A DNA stretch of 64,000 bases from Ophthalmolycus amberensis (Eukaryota; Chordata; Actinopteri; Perciformes; Zoarcidae): the NCBI GenBank assembly GCA_024529925.1, contig JAFEUB010000735.1, positions 2,046,001-2,110,000 of the forward strand, written 5' to 3'. A model generated the notes under the pieces. It did not search any database. It was not told the DNA's origin and saw only the letters and a program-made list of their open reading frames with translations. Made by a program: the position numbers and the translations under genes. Positions 10,993 through 24,027 of the stretch are shown piece after piece. Every line of letters begins with the position of its first letter. Position 1 is the stretch's first letter.

Positions 10993-12190
10993 TGCTTTTA
11001 TTAAACCAATCAAAAAGGAGAAGAAGATAAAGTTTTTTTAAGTGTTGATTGACATTAGGTCTATTTAGATATGTTCTGTACATTCAGTATACAGGTAATA
11101 TTGACCAGATTTAGGCCTGCAATTCACTTCCAAACCAAAGGTGGTCTGTATTTGTTGACATAAGAGTAGTCAAAATTAAATACACTGAGTCGTATACTGG
11201 GATCAACCTGTGAAATACCTGTAAAAACAATGGAGAACATAAATTTCCCGAAATGTCTCAGATTAACATTTACGTTTACAAAAGTGTCTGTGTGCGATGC
11301 ACCAGGCTATTAAGTGATACTAAAGTAAACCCATCTGCGACATCAATAGACGATCACAGCAACAGATGTAATATTAGCAGCAAAAAAAAGAGAGGAGGAA
11401 AGGTTGGATAGACCATCAAACACAGGACTTTCACCCGGGACTGGTGTTTGTGTGTGTGTATCCAAAAGTTGAATCATTTTCAAAAACTGAGTCACATTAT
11501 ATTATGTCCGTAGCTTAACTTGCGCAACAGACTATTTTAACCCAAGCCCTGATCTTTTTCTTTTTTTTTCTCTCACCAAATATTTTTGTTGCCTGAAGCT
11601 AACCAACAACGTTCACAACGTTAACCACGTATTACAATGTTAACCACAACTGTTTCACAACGTTAACGTTACAATACTCCGCAAAAAGGTTGCCCCTGGC
11701 GCCACCGGGTCTTCGTGCCCAGGCGAAAAAATATGAAGAGTAGGGATGAGATCATGTTGTTATTCATGTAAGCAAGTTTCAAAGCTGCGTTAGAGACAGA
11801 TAGAGGGCAGAAGATAGACTCCAAAGCAAAGTCACAACAAGAAGCCGATGACATACAACATCAAAATGTCCAACTAAATATTTATAAGCTGGTCCAATAA
11901 TTACCACTTTTAAATAACACTTTTTTAATTTTCATGATTAGTTTCCTTTTGCTGCAGGACACAGATTTAATTGTGAGGAATAAAATTCCAGATGTAAATC
12001 AGTGTAAATTAATTCCTACTCCAACTGCTTGTGCTTTGCCAAAATCTGGGTTTTTTATGATGAAAAAATCTGTAATAAAGTAAATTGGTGAGCCTTGTGA
12101 TTAGTGGTCTGCATGACAGACAGATAAAGAGAGATAGTGATGCTAAAACAGAGAAGGAGAATGTAAGCAAAGAGAAATACAAAGCTTGAA
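10993..12190. other. Intergenic DNA, no gene seen
   Basis: AT-rich unique sequence. A short patch at about 11600-11670 repeats the word ACAACGTTAAC several times (acaacgttcacaacgttaac and variants), a small degenerate tandem array. Nothing else recognisable. Confidence 0.4.
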
Positions 12191-12216
12191 GGACACTTTA
12201 TGTGTGTGTCTGCGAC

Positions 12217-12450
12217 TGTGTGTGTGTGTGTGTGTGTTGGGTGCTGTGAGACGAGAGAGAGGACGCTTGTGTGTGCGGTTGTGAGAGGGAGGGATAGAGA
12301 GAGAGACGGCGTGCTGAGGAGTGTCTCTAAAACAGGGGCAGCTGTAGTGTAGTTAATGAGGCCTGCAGTCGAAAGCCCAGTGTGTGAGCACATCGTGTGT
12401 GTGTGTGTGTGTGCGTGCGTGTGTGTGTGTGTGTGCGTGTGTGTGTCTCT
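12217..12450. repeat. GT microsatellites
   Basis: A GT run at 12218-12238 and a longer interrupted one at 12394-12446 with GC-containing interruptions, separated by GA-rich sequence. Histidine/threonine-rich open frames read from the other strand here are translations of the repeat. Confidence 0.9.
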
Positions 12451-12696
12451 GAGAGAGATATCGAGAGACTGGTAAATGTGTGTGTTTTCGTGTGAGCGAG
12501 GTGAGTTACCCAGTGTGCAGTCTTGCTTGACCCTCAGTAAGCCTGTCACCTGGAACCAACGGGCCTCAGAGAGGAGAGGGAGAGCTGGAGGGAGGGCATG
12601 GAGATGAAACAGAGACAGTGAGGGAGAGTTTAAAAGAAAAAAAGACGCCTCTCACTCAACCGAATAACTGGAGCAGACTTTAAGCATGGCTGCTAA

Positions 12697-12718
12697 CAAG
12701 CTCTCTGTCTCTCTCTCT

Positions 12719-12782
<64 letters not shown>

Positions 12783-12814
12783 GTTTTCTTTCGTTTATCG
12801 CTCTCTCTCTCTCT
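12697..12814. repeat. CT microsatellite cluster
   Basis: Long CT dinucleotide tracts with few interruptions at about 12697-12780, then a shorter tract at 12800-12814. Arg/Glu-rich open frames on the minus strand are artefacts of this array. Confidence 0.9.
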
Positions 12815-13539
12815 CGTTACCCCTCCATTTCTTAGCCCTCTCCAGAGTGGCACTTTAATGAACAGCGTGTGTGTGTACAGTGGCCAGGTTATCATAAGAG
12901 ATGCCTCACAAGAGCTTCTTCTGATTATAAAAACCCATGTACAGAGACAAAGAGAGGCAAAGAGAAAGGCCCCCAGTGAGACAAGCTCCAGCTTTTCACA
13001 GCTCACCCCCACAGGGAGCCGAGCTGACAGGCGATACGAAGTCCACTGCCCTCATAGCAGCATGCTAGGTTACCCGCTAACAGCTGCTCCCTGAGCGGCT
13101 CCTTTATGGACTTTTTGTTAGAGACGGTCGCCATAACAACAAAGCAGCGCTGAAAAAAAAATGTTTTGGGTAATTTTGGGGTAAAATTTAGTCCTGAAAG
13201 AGTTTTTTTTAGTTCGGAATAGCTGCAAAGAAACGCACGTATCACTGTCTTTCTGTGAATGAAATGAGAAGATTAATAGTCACTCCTAGTTGATATCAAT
13301 CTCGTCGCCACACTCTCAGAATTGAACAAGATGTTACACTATTCCCTTAAAACACATGACAGTTTGTGCCAGTACAGTAAGAATATTACAAGCTGCTTCT
13401 GATGCAGACCCACTTGTCTCAACTATTACAGAAATTGAATTTCCAGAAAATATTGGAACGTTGCGAATTGAAACAAAACCACTTAGTTAAATTCAGGAAG
13501 AACATCTTGGTTGTTGTTGCATTTGTACGTTAACTAAGT

Positions 13540-13625
13540 AAAACGTAAACGTCAGTATCAGACACCAAGGGGCATGACAAAGCGTCGGTATTTGACACCC
13601 TGGGTATGAGAACGGGCTGAGAAGC
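13540..13625. repeat. Fragment of a dispersed fish repeat (CGTCGGTATTTGACACCCTG)
   Basis: The words ACACCAAGGGGCATGACAAA, CGTCGGTATTTGACACCCTG and ATGAGAACGGGCTG occur in order. I recognise the combination as a frequent interspersed sequence in teleost genomes, though I cannot name its class. Edges are approximate. Confidence 0.4.
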
Positions 13626-15550
13626 TTTAAGAAAATAACGTTTTCAGGAAAGTATTATTTGATAAGATGGAGAATTTGGCTGTGTGGCATCACAATCGAA
13701 CAGACATCCATATCTATCATCATATCTTCCGTGTTGGATTTCGTGGTTTTCTATTTGTGAAATATTGAAGCAGCCTAGTGGGCAAACAGAGACAAGAGTG
13801 GAGATGGATGCTGGGAAACATATGTAACTGAGTACTTCTGATGACTTTGCCAGTGGAGAGGTCTCTCCAGAACAACAGAGGTCCCCGTGGTGTTAGTAGA
13901 GGTCCCTGTGGTGGAGCTCCGCCATTGGGCTTGCCTATCAGGAAATAAAAGGGGGCCTGTGCAAACAGAGTGGGTATGATGGTGGGATTTGGAGGGCAGA
14001 TTTTTTTTTGTCAGCCTGTGAGAGTAGAGCCCCAACAGGCAATCACACTGGAGGAGGGTGTGTGTGTGTGAGGGCATCCATCATAATATTGTCTGCCCAA
14101 GGGCCAGTTTCTCACACACTCGAATTATAGAGATAGCAATGACAGTAGCACACACTGTCACTCAGACATATCTGTGCACGGTATACACAAACAAGACAAA
14201 CACACACTCATTCCCCACAAAATACAGCTCTGCCAGTGTACCCCTCAGACACACACACACACACACATGGCCAATGCCTTCAAACACTGCTTCTACACAC
14301 CAGACACACAGCCTCACACACACCCTTCAGACACACACTCTCCTCTCTCCACACACACAAACCTTGCCTCTCGCTATTCCCTCAGCAGCAGCAGCAGGCA
14401 GGGTACAGTGTGTGTAGTACAGTGCAGTGTGGTGTGGTGGTGGTGGTGGTGATTCTTTGCTGAGAGGAGCGGCCCAGTCTAGACGGAGGCGATAGACATC
14501 TCATTAGGCTCTCGCTTGCTCTCCCTCCTCTACAGCACCCGCCGGCTAGCAGCCTGTCCTCACTCTGAGGGCCAGAATGGAGAGGGAAGAAGACGATGGA
14601 GGGGAGGAAAGGTGGGAGAGAAGGAGGTGAGAGAAACATCAGAGAGGAAGAGAAAGAGACAAATGAAATGAGAAGGATGAAGGAGGGGAAATTAGACAAT
14701 GATAATAGCAATAATAGTCTTGATCCTCCAGGAGGTCCACTCCCTGGGGCTCCTTCTCTCTCTTTTCTCTCCCTCTCTCATGCTCCCTCTCTCCTTCAGC
14801 CCCTCTGCCGCCCTCCCTCCCATCTTCCCTGCTGCTGTTTCACTCTTAATTAATTTCTCACGACTCACCAGAGCCCAGAGCTGCAGCTTTCCTCAGCCGG
14901 CCTCCGAGACTGCTCTCAGATCAGCGCTCCCGTTGCCTCACAGCCAAGGCAGCTCGTCTACGCCTGCACCGCGTTTGGCTTCAAATCAGTGCTGAAGGTG
15001 GGACTACACCCTGACATTGCCATGAGGGTATGGCTCTACACTTAGATCTGTTTCACTTGCTTAAGTCACTGTTGGGGTATGTGCTCTGTCAGTCCATTAG
15101 GCATCATGAGGGTCAGATGATGTGCACTTCGGTGTGCGGCAAAGTCAAATGGCCTGCGCTCAAATCAGATAGTTTTCTTCTATCACCGCAAAGCACTTGT
15201 GTGCCTTTTATAAACCACCCCTGGTGCTAATGTTGAGGAATCCAGACAAATTCAAACAAAGAAGCATATTTTTACAAACAGCTTCTTAAACTTACTTAGT
15301 TCAAAGTGAAAGCATCGGAAATGGTGGAAAATACTTAAGGATAAATATGGTTTATTACAACTTGGATCTTATTTTTGGAGTTTATCTTTATCTTTCCTAT
15401 TAGTAATGGTAATATTTTCCTAAAAAATGTAATTGCTGAAATGTTGGAATTCAGCAACAATGCAAAGAAGTCAGACAAGGGAAGAAACAAGCATTCAGAT
15501 AATCATACAAACAAAAAAATAAGGCAAACTGTCAAATTAAACTCTCCATT
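13626..15550. other. Intergenic DNA with CA and TGG simple repeats, no gene seen
   Basis: Holds CA-rich patches at 14205-14360 (best run at about 14250-14268), a short GTGGTGG run at 14432-14452, and GGA/CTC-rich low complexity at 14575-14830. No protein-like reading frame was found. Confidence 0.5.
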
Positions 15551-15557
15551 ATATCCA

Positions 15558-15680
15558 TCAGTGGTTCCCAAACGTGTTGACTTGCGACCCCCTGAAATAA
15601 AGCAGTGTTATGGACATGATTGGTGAGCAGTATTGTTTTATTTTAACATATTTTAGGGGTCCTGAAGAAGTGAAAGTATT
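15558..15680. repeat. hAT-like element fragment (CAGTGGTTCCCAAAC end)
   Basis: Begins with CAGTGGTTCCCAAACGTGTT followed by TGACTTGCGACCCCC. This is the familiar terminal signature of many vertebrate hAT-derived short elements, whose ends read CAGTGGTTCNCAA. A matching right end is not clear; ggggtcctgaag at 15656-15667 may be its degraded inner part. Likely a truncated, inactive copy. Confidence 0.45.
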
Positions 15681-16055
15681 CAATTTATTTGGGGAAATAA
15701 GAGTCAACCTTGACATATACGTACTTGCATAGTTGTGTACACATTTTTGTTTTCCTCTGTAATGAGGAATAATGCCGACAGTTTGGCTCACTTTCCGTTT
15801 TATCTTCAAATCTGGTTTAACTATTGCCGTGTTTGCAATCTGATCATTTGACTGCTCATGTTTCCTTCCCTGTCAGCTTCATGGTTCCAGATCTCTGCTG
15901 TCAACTAACCAAGTATAACAACGTCACAATCGACAGAAATTATGGCCACAATTATGGAAAAGAAACAACAAGTGGCAACAATCAGTTTCATCAACTAAAC
16001 AGTTGCTGGGTCAGTTCCCGTCTTCGGACCAAATGCACTTAATCTCTGCTTTCAT

Positions 16056-16058
<3 letters not shown>

Positions 16059-16094
<36 letters not shown>

Positions 16095-16122
16095 CACACA
16101 CACTCACTCACTCACTCACTCA
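16059..16122. repeat. CA microsatellite grading into an ACTC tetranucleotide array
   Basis: A CA run from 16059 to 16102 with one CG interruption passes directly into about five ACTC units up to 16122. A second CA run lies at 16286-16315. Confidence 0.9.
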
Positions 16123-16284
16123 AAACCCTACACACACTTAGCCCTCTGACCTTTGCGTTCCTTCCAAATTCCCAGCCCATGCTAAGCTTAGCCCAGGGCA
16201 TACCCTGAAGTATTCACTGAAGCTGTATCTGCTAGCTACCTTGTGCATCAAAAAAAAGAGGAAGGGGCCCTAACCTAAGGTTCA

Positions 16285-16317
<33 letters not shown>

Positions 16318-17154
16318 CTCACAGCACTGGGTCTCTTCACAAAGCAGAAATTGAGATTCCTTTATTTCTGAGCTTCCCATAGCAGTAATTGTTCGGTGAG
16401 TTAGGGGGAAGGATTCTAACACAAAAAAAGAAAAGCAAGAAACTAAGCAGGCTTTCTCAAGGCTGCTCTGCAGTGTGTAGAGACAGAGAACGAGGGAAAG
16501 TAAATGCATGGATGGGCTTAAGGGCAGATCTGTGTTGTGACCTTCCTCAGGGGAACCAATCACTATTGGCCTTTAGGTTTGACCTTTAACCCCCATGGCC
16601 ACCAATTTAACTAAGAGTAAACCCTTCATAGCACTGAACTCCCTTTTCTCCCAGCCCAACTACTCACAATGTTTATCTCTCCCTTCAGAGACCACTTGCC
16701 CCCTCTCGCTCTCATTCTGTGCACTTTAGTTACCTGGATAGTCTCAGCTGTCTGCAGATTTTATTGAATGCCACATCACCAGAAACCTAGTTTGCTAAAT
16801 TCGGTTGAAAGGTTGAATACAGAGATGGTTAATACCGATGGATTTGTACTGGAGAAACCAGATTTTTTTTTTGCCCATCATGCTTAACGGGGATTTTTTA
16901 AAATGTGTATATTTGACTTTAGAGAGGGAGAGTATCACTGTGCAGCACTGGCGGGATAAAAGGAATCATCATTACTCGTAGAGATGTGTCCTTGGAGTCA
17001 AAGTGATTGAGTCCAAAGTCTGACTAATACCGAAAAGTTCAAAGAAATCCGTTTCCATGGGCACAGTAACCCGATTTCACCCAATAATCAGGTTTATTAT
17101 GTGCATGTAAATATATCATTGTCAGCTTTTGACCAAAGTCTGAGCTCTCATTCT

Positions 17155-17190
17155 TCCTCTCCTCTCCTCTCCTCTCCTCTCCTCTCCTCT
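17155..17190. repeat. TCCTC pentanucleotide array
   Basis: About seven perfect tandem copies of TCCTC. The flanking sequence at 17040-17110 (ACCCGATTTCACCCAATAAT, then GTTTATTATGTGCATGTAAA) resembles part of a common fish DNA-element repeat, but only weakly. Confidence 0.85.
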
Positions 17191-19195
17191 GCTTCCTTCC
17201 CTGGTTAAATGAGCCACAGGGGAGCATCAGACAAGCCATAACCTAGCAGCTGGAGCTTCCAGCTGGGTTAAGAAGGAGAAAGAGAGGAAAGGGTAAGACA
17301 GAGTCGATTCCCCTCATGGAGATGGCAAAAAGCGAGGCTTACTGAGATAGAGCCTGATGCTTAAAGTCAAATGTGCTCTTTGTGTGAGTACACATTTTAC
17401 AGTACATGACAGAATATAGACTCTTTGCCTGCTCTGTGTTTTTTAACATCTCTTTCTTTTCCATCTGCACATCATATCTGTTTTTGTATATTTGCATGCC
17501 CTCATATCTCAATTATGATCCGAATGTTGTAGCATGCTGTTTATGTGTATTATATTCTATCTTCAGAGACCTGGATAACATCATAACCCTGATTTGAGAC
17601 ACCCAAATACTCGCTGGATTACTCCAATGGAAACTGGGATACTGTGGGATATATACACTTTATCCAGGTCCCTGCACTATCTGCTCTCTGCACAGGTGAC
17701 TGGAGTAATGGAGTACTTACTCAGAATTTTTTTTTTTATGACAGATGATATCATGATAATCTCCATGCTGAAGTGAAAGTGAAGCTGTGAAAATGTGGTG
17801 GATAAATTGGGTTTCACTTTGAGCTCTCGTTTTCCAATGCTAGAGAGGAGAAAAATCCAGCAGACAGTGTAACATGCAGCAGTGAGCCAGTTTATTTGAA
17901 AACAAGAGAAGAATAATAACCAGGATGCTAGTGTACATGTGAACGCACAGCAATGTGTCGCTCTGTTGCTTCATTAGCCTCTCCACCATCCACCATCTTC
18001 TCTTATCAGTATATGGAAGTATTTCTGTTAGCTTCTCGCTTTGTTTACATCCCTCAGACCACAAACCAGTAACTTGAAGATTAAACTGGAAAAAAAAACA
18101 ATGCCCCAACCTGATGAGATGATGAAAATCACATAGCTAACAATACCAAACTTGCAACATGCAAACTGTGGTTTCAAATGAGATAATTTCCCCTTTTTGA
18201 CTAATCAAAAAAATACCATTCTTGCCTCCAGTTCATGAACATATGAGAGGCCTGACTCACAAATTTGCCTGCATTGCAAGCAAATCGTTTTTGGTTTACA
18301 AAAACATAAAACATAAACTGAAACTCAACCATTTGCAAGCTCTTGCATAAACGTAAGGCCTTGCACTTTGGATCACTATCATTGTGTGCAACCACAAAGC
18401 CACGAGATTACAAAAATAGCCCAAAACAGGATTTATTTCACCTTCGTCCTCATGTCGGTTACATGATCGTCATCATTATTGTTCTTCTCGTGTCTCTTAA
18501 CCTAAATCAAAGTCACCAGCTGGGATTTCTTACAGCAACATGTGATCTTAGCAGTTTCTTATTACCAATTCAATTTGAAAGACATGCCTTGGTTGGATTA
18601 GAAATCACTAAAAGTTATTAACCTCAGCATGCTTAAACTCATGCCACTGTTGCCTAAAGCTGCCACTTAGAATATATAATTGTTTGTCGGTTAGTATAAA
18701 TCAGATAATTAGAAATGATGTAGTATGTTAGTCATAGGGTCTAATATGGATCAGGAGGGATTGATCCAATGAATGAGTCGAGTTGTCTGGCTCTGATGGT
18801 AAAAATACGGAACTATCCTCACAGTCTTGGAGGTGGGATGTTGACATAGGAGGTATACTTAGAATGATAGGGGTAGGGGGTGCTAATCCAGATAATTTGA
18901 ACCATTCTACATCACCCAAAAATGTTCAGCTTTTCTTACCTTGAACTATAAATGTACACATCACTTAAATCTTGCGATAATGAGATTTGAAAACATGCAG
19001 ATGGGCTAATCTGGGATTGTTGTTTTTGATGTAGTTTTACACATTCTTTGTCACCATTTAATGTTTTATGACAAGCCTACCCCGCCATCTGTGCACCGTG
19101 AAACCCATGATAAATATAAACGTCTGACTTAAACGTGGCATCCCGTGGGACTTTAAAAAAAATGTATCTTCCACGGTCGCACATTTAGAATAACA
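17191..19195. other. Intergenic DNA, no gene seen
   Basis: Mostly unique AT-rich sequence with a poly-T run at about 17729-17738. Short open frames occur on both strands without codon patterns or motifs suggesting a protein. Confidence 0.4.
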
Positions 19196-19199
19196 CCAT

Positions 19200-19460
19200 T
19201 ATCACATTTAGGAAATTACATCAGATCAAACTGTCAGGAATCCCCAATGGCATCTCGTTCATTATGATTTGAAAAGCCCCAAAGTGAACTTAAATCAGAT
19301 TACTATTGTGTACAGGGGAGGAGGGGGAAGGTAAGGGGTTCGATGGTACAGGCCAGCCGAGAGCAGGCGAGCAGGCCAAGTAGACAGGGACTGCTCCCCA
19401 ACCTCCCACCCGGGAACACTGACACTAATTGAGAGGTCTATGAAATATAGATGATCTCTG
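19200..19460. promoter_or_regulatory. Candidate conserved non-coding block
   Basis: Repeat-free, balanced sequence holding ATCAGATCAAACTG, TTCATTATGATTTGAAAAG and CACTAATTGAGAG. It stands between AT-rich filler and a pyrimidine-rich patch. Selected only because it looks more structured than its surroundings. Confidence 0.22.
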
Positions 19461-20388
19461 TGGTGGCCCCCCCTCTCACTCTCCCTCTCCTATCCACTAT
19501 TCCTCACGTCCTCTGTCTGCCTGCTTGAGTGACTCGAGATCAAGATTGCATGCAGACGCCGTGTTGGCATGCACATGCCCTGCTGCACACTAGGTATATC
19601 AGGGATGGTCCAATGGACATGATTGGTCAGCCTAGTCGGTCAGTGTGTGTGTTTGTGTGTGTGGGATGGAGGGAAGAGGCAAAAGTGAACATATAGGATT
19701 ATTATCTGTTAACGTGAGAAGAAGAGAGAATACTTATATGGTTTGATGTGTGTGGTCTTTCTTGCTTTTCTGTGTTTGTATTCTTGTGATCACAAAATAT
19801 CCAGACGGCGGACAAGGAGGGAAATATGAGAAAAAAACCTTTAAAAACTAAATTGCCCTTACTTGGGGAATATTTTATAGCTAGGTTGAGATTGTGGTTT
19901 CGTTTTTTCTTTTTGTTTCTATGTTTAACATTCCACATCAGAGGGGGCATCATAGTGGCGAGGAGTCATGGTGGGCAAGCATGTGTTGAGAGAGGAAGTC
20001 GTAAACCGGAAACATTGTTGACCAATTTAGGCGACAGTGTAGTGGGTGGCAAATACAGGCTGTGGGAACATTTTCACAACTTCTGACCGCCAGCCACGAT
20101 CACACTAAAATGCTATTGTTTTGGTTGCAAATCTGCCATTTTGCATGAGAATACTAGCCCAGTATCCGTAGAAGTGATGTTCATATTCAATCTGCAGCTA
20201 GCGATTCATGTCCAATGCCAAAGTTCATTCACAATGCTGGAAGTAGTGTGTCTGTCATGTAGCAAGGTGGAAAGAAAGGGTGTGGAGGTCAGCGAAGTGG
20301 ATAGATGTGTAATGTGTCTGACTTCCATGGCCAAGACCCAGACCAATAATTCATCTTGGCTTTTTAACTGAAACCATGATCCTTCCTG

Positions 20389-20905
20389 AAAGGGATAGTT
20401 CGATGTTTTGGGGAGAAAAAAATGTTTATTCACTTTATGCTGAGAGCTTTATGAGAAATTTGATACTGTCATGCCTGTATGACATAAATATGAAGCAGCC
20501 ACCAGCAGTCGGTTAGCTTAGCTTGGCACAGACTGGAAGCAATTAGTCTGAGTGTAAAAAAGACACGTTTCAGTGTTACAGGGGGTTATGTGCAAAAACT
20601 ATAGGAAGTTACTGCAACTAAAAGGAAATTGCCTGTGATCCCCAGTAACGCTGCTGCTTATACACTTTGCTTTTAATACAAATTAAAGATGTTAACGTAC
20701 CTAGTGAGCTTGAGCTAGTATGGATTTCGTAACATCTGGATAGACCCTGATTAGCTGTTTCCCTGATTCCAGTGCTTGAGCTAAGGTAAGCTAACCGGCG
20801 ATTGGCTGTAGCTGATTCATATTACCGACATTGGATATTGGAGTCGTATTGTGTATCTTCTCATCCAACTTAGCAAGAAAACAAAAAAGCATATTTGTTT
20901 AACAT
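20389..20905. mobile_element. Fold-back (long inverted repeat) non-autonomous DNA element common in percomorphs
   Basis: The left part reads AGGGATAGTTCGATGTTTTG, then ATGAAGCAGCCACCAGCAGT, then CGGTTAGCTTAGCTTGGCA. The right part contains the same words inverted: AAGGTAAGCTAACCGGCGAT, GGCTGTAGCTGATTCATATT, TCTTCTCATCCAACTTAGCA. The middle holds CAGTGTTACAGGGGGTTATG. I recognise this architecture as a very abundant percomorph fold-back element whose two halves are near mirror images. Divergence between arms suggests an old copy. No reading frame for a transposase. Confidence 0.68.
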
Positions 20906-21426
20906 AAACCAAAAACTGCTCACTATACAGTTGCCATGCGGTAATATTGTAGGAATGCGTCACAAAAAAAAAAATAGGCGGATCAGATTTGAACAATGAC
21001 AATATGGCTTTTCAAACAAGGTCAGGAGTTCAGGAGGGCGATTAAGTGGAGACACCAGACCCTCTATCAGTTAGGTTATCAAACAGGGCTTCACACCGAC
21101 TCTACCGATCTGTTCAAAAAACTTAGTTGGAGTCAATTATCCACCAGGTGCTTCACCTTATCATCAGGTAACGTGCCCTGCAGCTTCGGAGGAGATGTTT
21201 AAAGGCCAATGGTAGAGAACGGAGGGAGGCCCGCTGTCGCTGTGGAATTACAATATAACCTTTTATCTAAACTATTTTATTTATTTTTGATTTTTTTCAA
21301 ATGACACCAAGCAGCTATTTTGACAATTTTATATGAACATTGTAAAAAAATATATCTGTCAATACCTTTATCTAAGTAGTAAAACTATGATAAATGTAAA
21401 GCCCTGCCCCAGTGTGTGAAAATCTG

Positions 21427-21428
<2 letters not shown>

Positions 21429-21468
<40 letters not shown>

Positions 21469-21665
21469 CACAAACACAAACACAAACACACCTCCTGTCC
21501 CGGCTTTCGAGAATTCCAGGAGAATGTTGCTGACCGTCAGCACTTTGCCTTGGCTGTCAGTCGTCTCCCTGCTCTCTCCGATGGCTCACACACAAGTGGG
21601 AAATCGTGCCTGTGTGCGAGTGTGTGTGAGCGCATGCTGTGTGTGTGTGTGTGTGTGTGCGCTCT
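21429..21665. repeat. CA array at 21429-21465 and GT array at about 21637-21660
   Basis: A pure CA run of about 37 bases grades into a CAAACA array up to 21492. The GT run nearby has opposite strand composition. About 170 bases of ordinary sequence separate them. Confidence 0.9.
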
Positions 21666-22879
21666 CATGTGCAGATGCTCTCGACTGTTAGCGTACACGT
21701 GTGTTTGTGCATGATCAGCTGAAAAGCCTGGCGTCGTTCTCAAACTGCACTGTGGAACAATTCGGGGTGTAGCTCAGAGAAGCAGCTCACTCTGTCAGAA
21801 AATTAAATATCTTAGTTTCAATGGAGTGCCTGTGCTCAGTTTTGCCCTTTTCCAGATGATGAGTGACACAAGCTGACATCGGGGTCAGCCATGCAGTCAA
21901 TTGTAGAGCAGTGGAAAGCCATTCTGGACCACTCCAGCTGTGTTAGGCCCCTTTAAATCTCCCTCATTGGCATCTGCAATGCGTTTTCCACCAAATGTCA
22001 CATTATAATTTGTGAGAGTCCAAATCAGCCATACTTTTCTTTACAGGTGAGTGTGAGAAAAATGAATAAAGTGAGCTGCAGGAGTAAGTTGGGGCATGGG
22101 AGGAGACAGCCAGCAAAAGAGGGACAAATGATAGGTGCTACGCTTTCCTGGTGTCTATTAACTTTCCATTTTCTCCTCTTTGCCTCTTTGTCTCTTTCAG
22201 CTTTCTTTTTCCTTCTATTTATGTTACCACATTCTGAACGTTTCATGTAGACATATGAACAGTAGACTTCTGTAAGTTTGTACTTATATCTTCACATTCC
22301 TCTGTACGCTCTCTCCCTTTTTTCCTTATTTTTCAAAGTACGGTTTTATTTTAATATGTTCTTGTATGCCTTAAATGTCTGTTGCATTGAGGCAAAGCAA
22401 ATCTTATACAGGTGAATACATATACAGTGTATATAATCTTAAACAGTATGCATCTGAGCTGGGAATAAATTTATGTGACAAAACTCCATGATAACAGTGT
22501 TCCGGCCTAACAGGTGCAACAAAATACTGTGGGAGCTATTTAAACACAAAGATACAGTCCAGGGGTCTAATCAGACAATATAAAGAAAAACACCTGTGTG
22601 GGTGGACTATATAGAGTGCATCTGTTAAGCTACCATTAGGCTATCCCACTTACCTTGGTTATGTTCCAGTAGCTGTATAACATGTAAACATTAACCTAAT
22701 ATTCCTCTGGATACCTTGACATCTGGATGTAAAGTATAGTTGCATCTAATATAACATATAGTAAATCATTTGTTTATCCTGTTTGAATTGTGCATTACAC
22801 ATATGATGTTTGTCAATCTGAATGATCAAGAAAGTCACATTTTTGTCGTAAAACTGTTTACGACAAAAAGTATAAAACT

Positions 22880-23360
22880 GTGAAAACACATAATTACACA
22901 CCCAACAGCCTGTCTGTTTCATACCGGGACGTTTTCACCCAAGCAACGGGTCTTGCTCGTTTTGCCAGCTGAGGTAAGATAACATTACATTGTTCGTGGA
23001 ATATAGCTAAGTTACCTAGCCAGCTAGCAAGCCAAGGTATCGGCCATGTTGGTGTTGGTGATGTACATTGTGCAAGACGAGAGATGTAGTTCTCACAAAA
23101 CTAAATGGTTCTACGACAAACCTACACCAAACTTTCTAGAATCGCAAAATGATCGGTCATATCAGAGCTTTCTGATATATTGGAGTTTCCCGCTTGTAAT
23201 TAACTCCAATACGACATGAATGCAGTATTTAGCCAGCAGTTTTCAGTAATTGAACCTTCAAAATGCCTCTGCAGTCTTCGGTGAGTGTTTTCTCTCTGTG
23301 CCACGGTGCGCCTGCTGGTATCAGTTAACTTTCAGGCAAACTGTGGTGCAGTTTGTTTGT
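22880..23360. repeat. Probable dispersed repeat, family uncertain
   Basis: The segment around 23175-23360 (ATATTGGAGTTTCCC, TAACTCCAATACGACATGAA, ATGCCTCTGCAGTCTTCGG, GTGCCACGGTG) resembles a fish interspersed sequence I have some memory of. It also contains an internal inverted pair, TTGGAGTT and AACTCCAA. Class and edges are uncertain. Confidence 0.33.
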
Positions 23361-23588
23361 GATGAGAATGCAACATGTGCAAACTATAACATACGATGAC
23401 ATATGTGAACCCTCAGTGCTATTGTAATGTGCACATACAATGAATGAATCATGTTCCGCCCCAATAAAAAGTAAAAATGGCAATGCGTAAAAATAAATTA
23501 CTCAGTAAAATGATATATGTAGTAAATGTTATGTCTTGGTAACCCTGAGTAGTTCGACAGTAAGCTATAATTTTCTCACCTCCAAAGT

Positions 23589-23621
23589 GATATATATATC
23601 TATATATATATATATATATAT
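23589..23621. repeat. AT microsatellite
   Basis: A TA run with one C interruption near 23600. Confidence 0.85.
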
Positions 23622-23834
23622 GGCTCTTCCAAAAGTCACCATTTTCTTCCATTTTCCATTTTTCCTCTTTCGTAGCCCTTCAACCTCCCTCGTGTCTTCT
23701 TTCCTACGGGCCATAGTCTCTCCATCCAGCTCTCAAATCATCAGTCTCTTTTTACCCTCCCCTCTGTCTCCCTCCCTCCCTTGTCCTCCGATTTCCTTCT
23801 CCCTCCTCACCCAGGTTTGTCGTCTGCCACTGTG

Positions 23835-23960
23835 GCATGCTAACACTCTGACAATGTGGAGAGCTGAATAATTGATGTGTGGATGTGAAAGTTTGATGCC
23901 TGACTCGCGGGCAGATTGAACCTGCAGGCAGAATGCCTTTGCCCATCAGCCGACTCCCTG
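23835..23960. promoter_or_regulatory. Candidate conserved non-coding block
   Basis: Balanced, non-repetitive sequence with GAATAATTGATGTGTGGATG and TGATGCCTGACTCGC, squeezed between pyrimidine-rich DNA and a CA array (about 23996-24042). The composition contrast is the only evidence. Confidence 0.22.
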
Positions 23961-23991
23961 CGCCTCTCTGCGCCACTCAACACTCTCTCTC

Positions 23992-24027
<36 letters not shown>

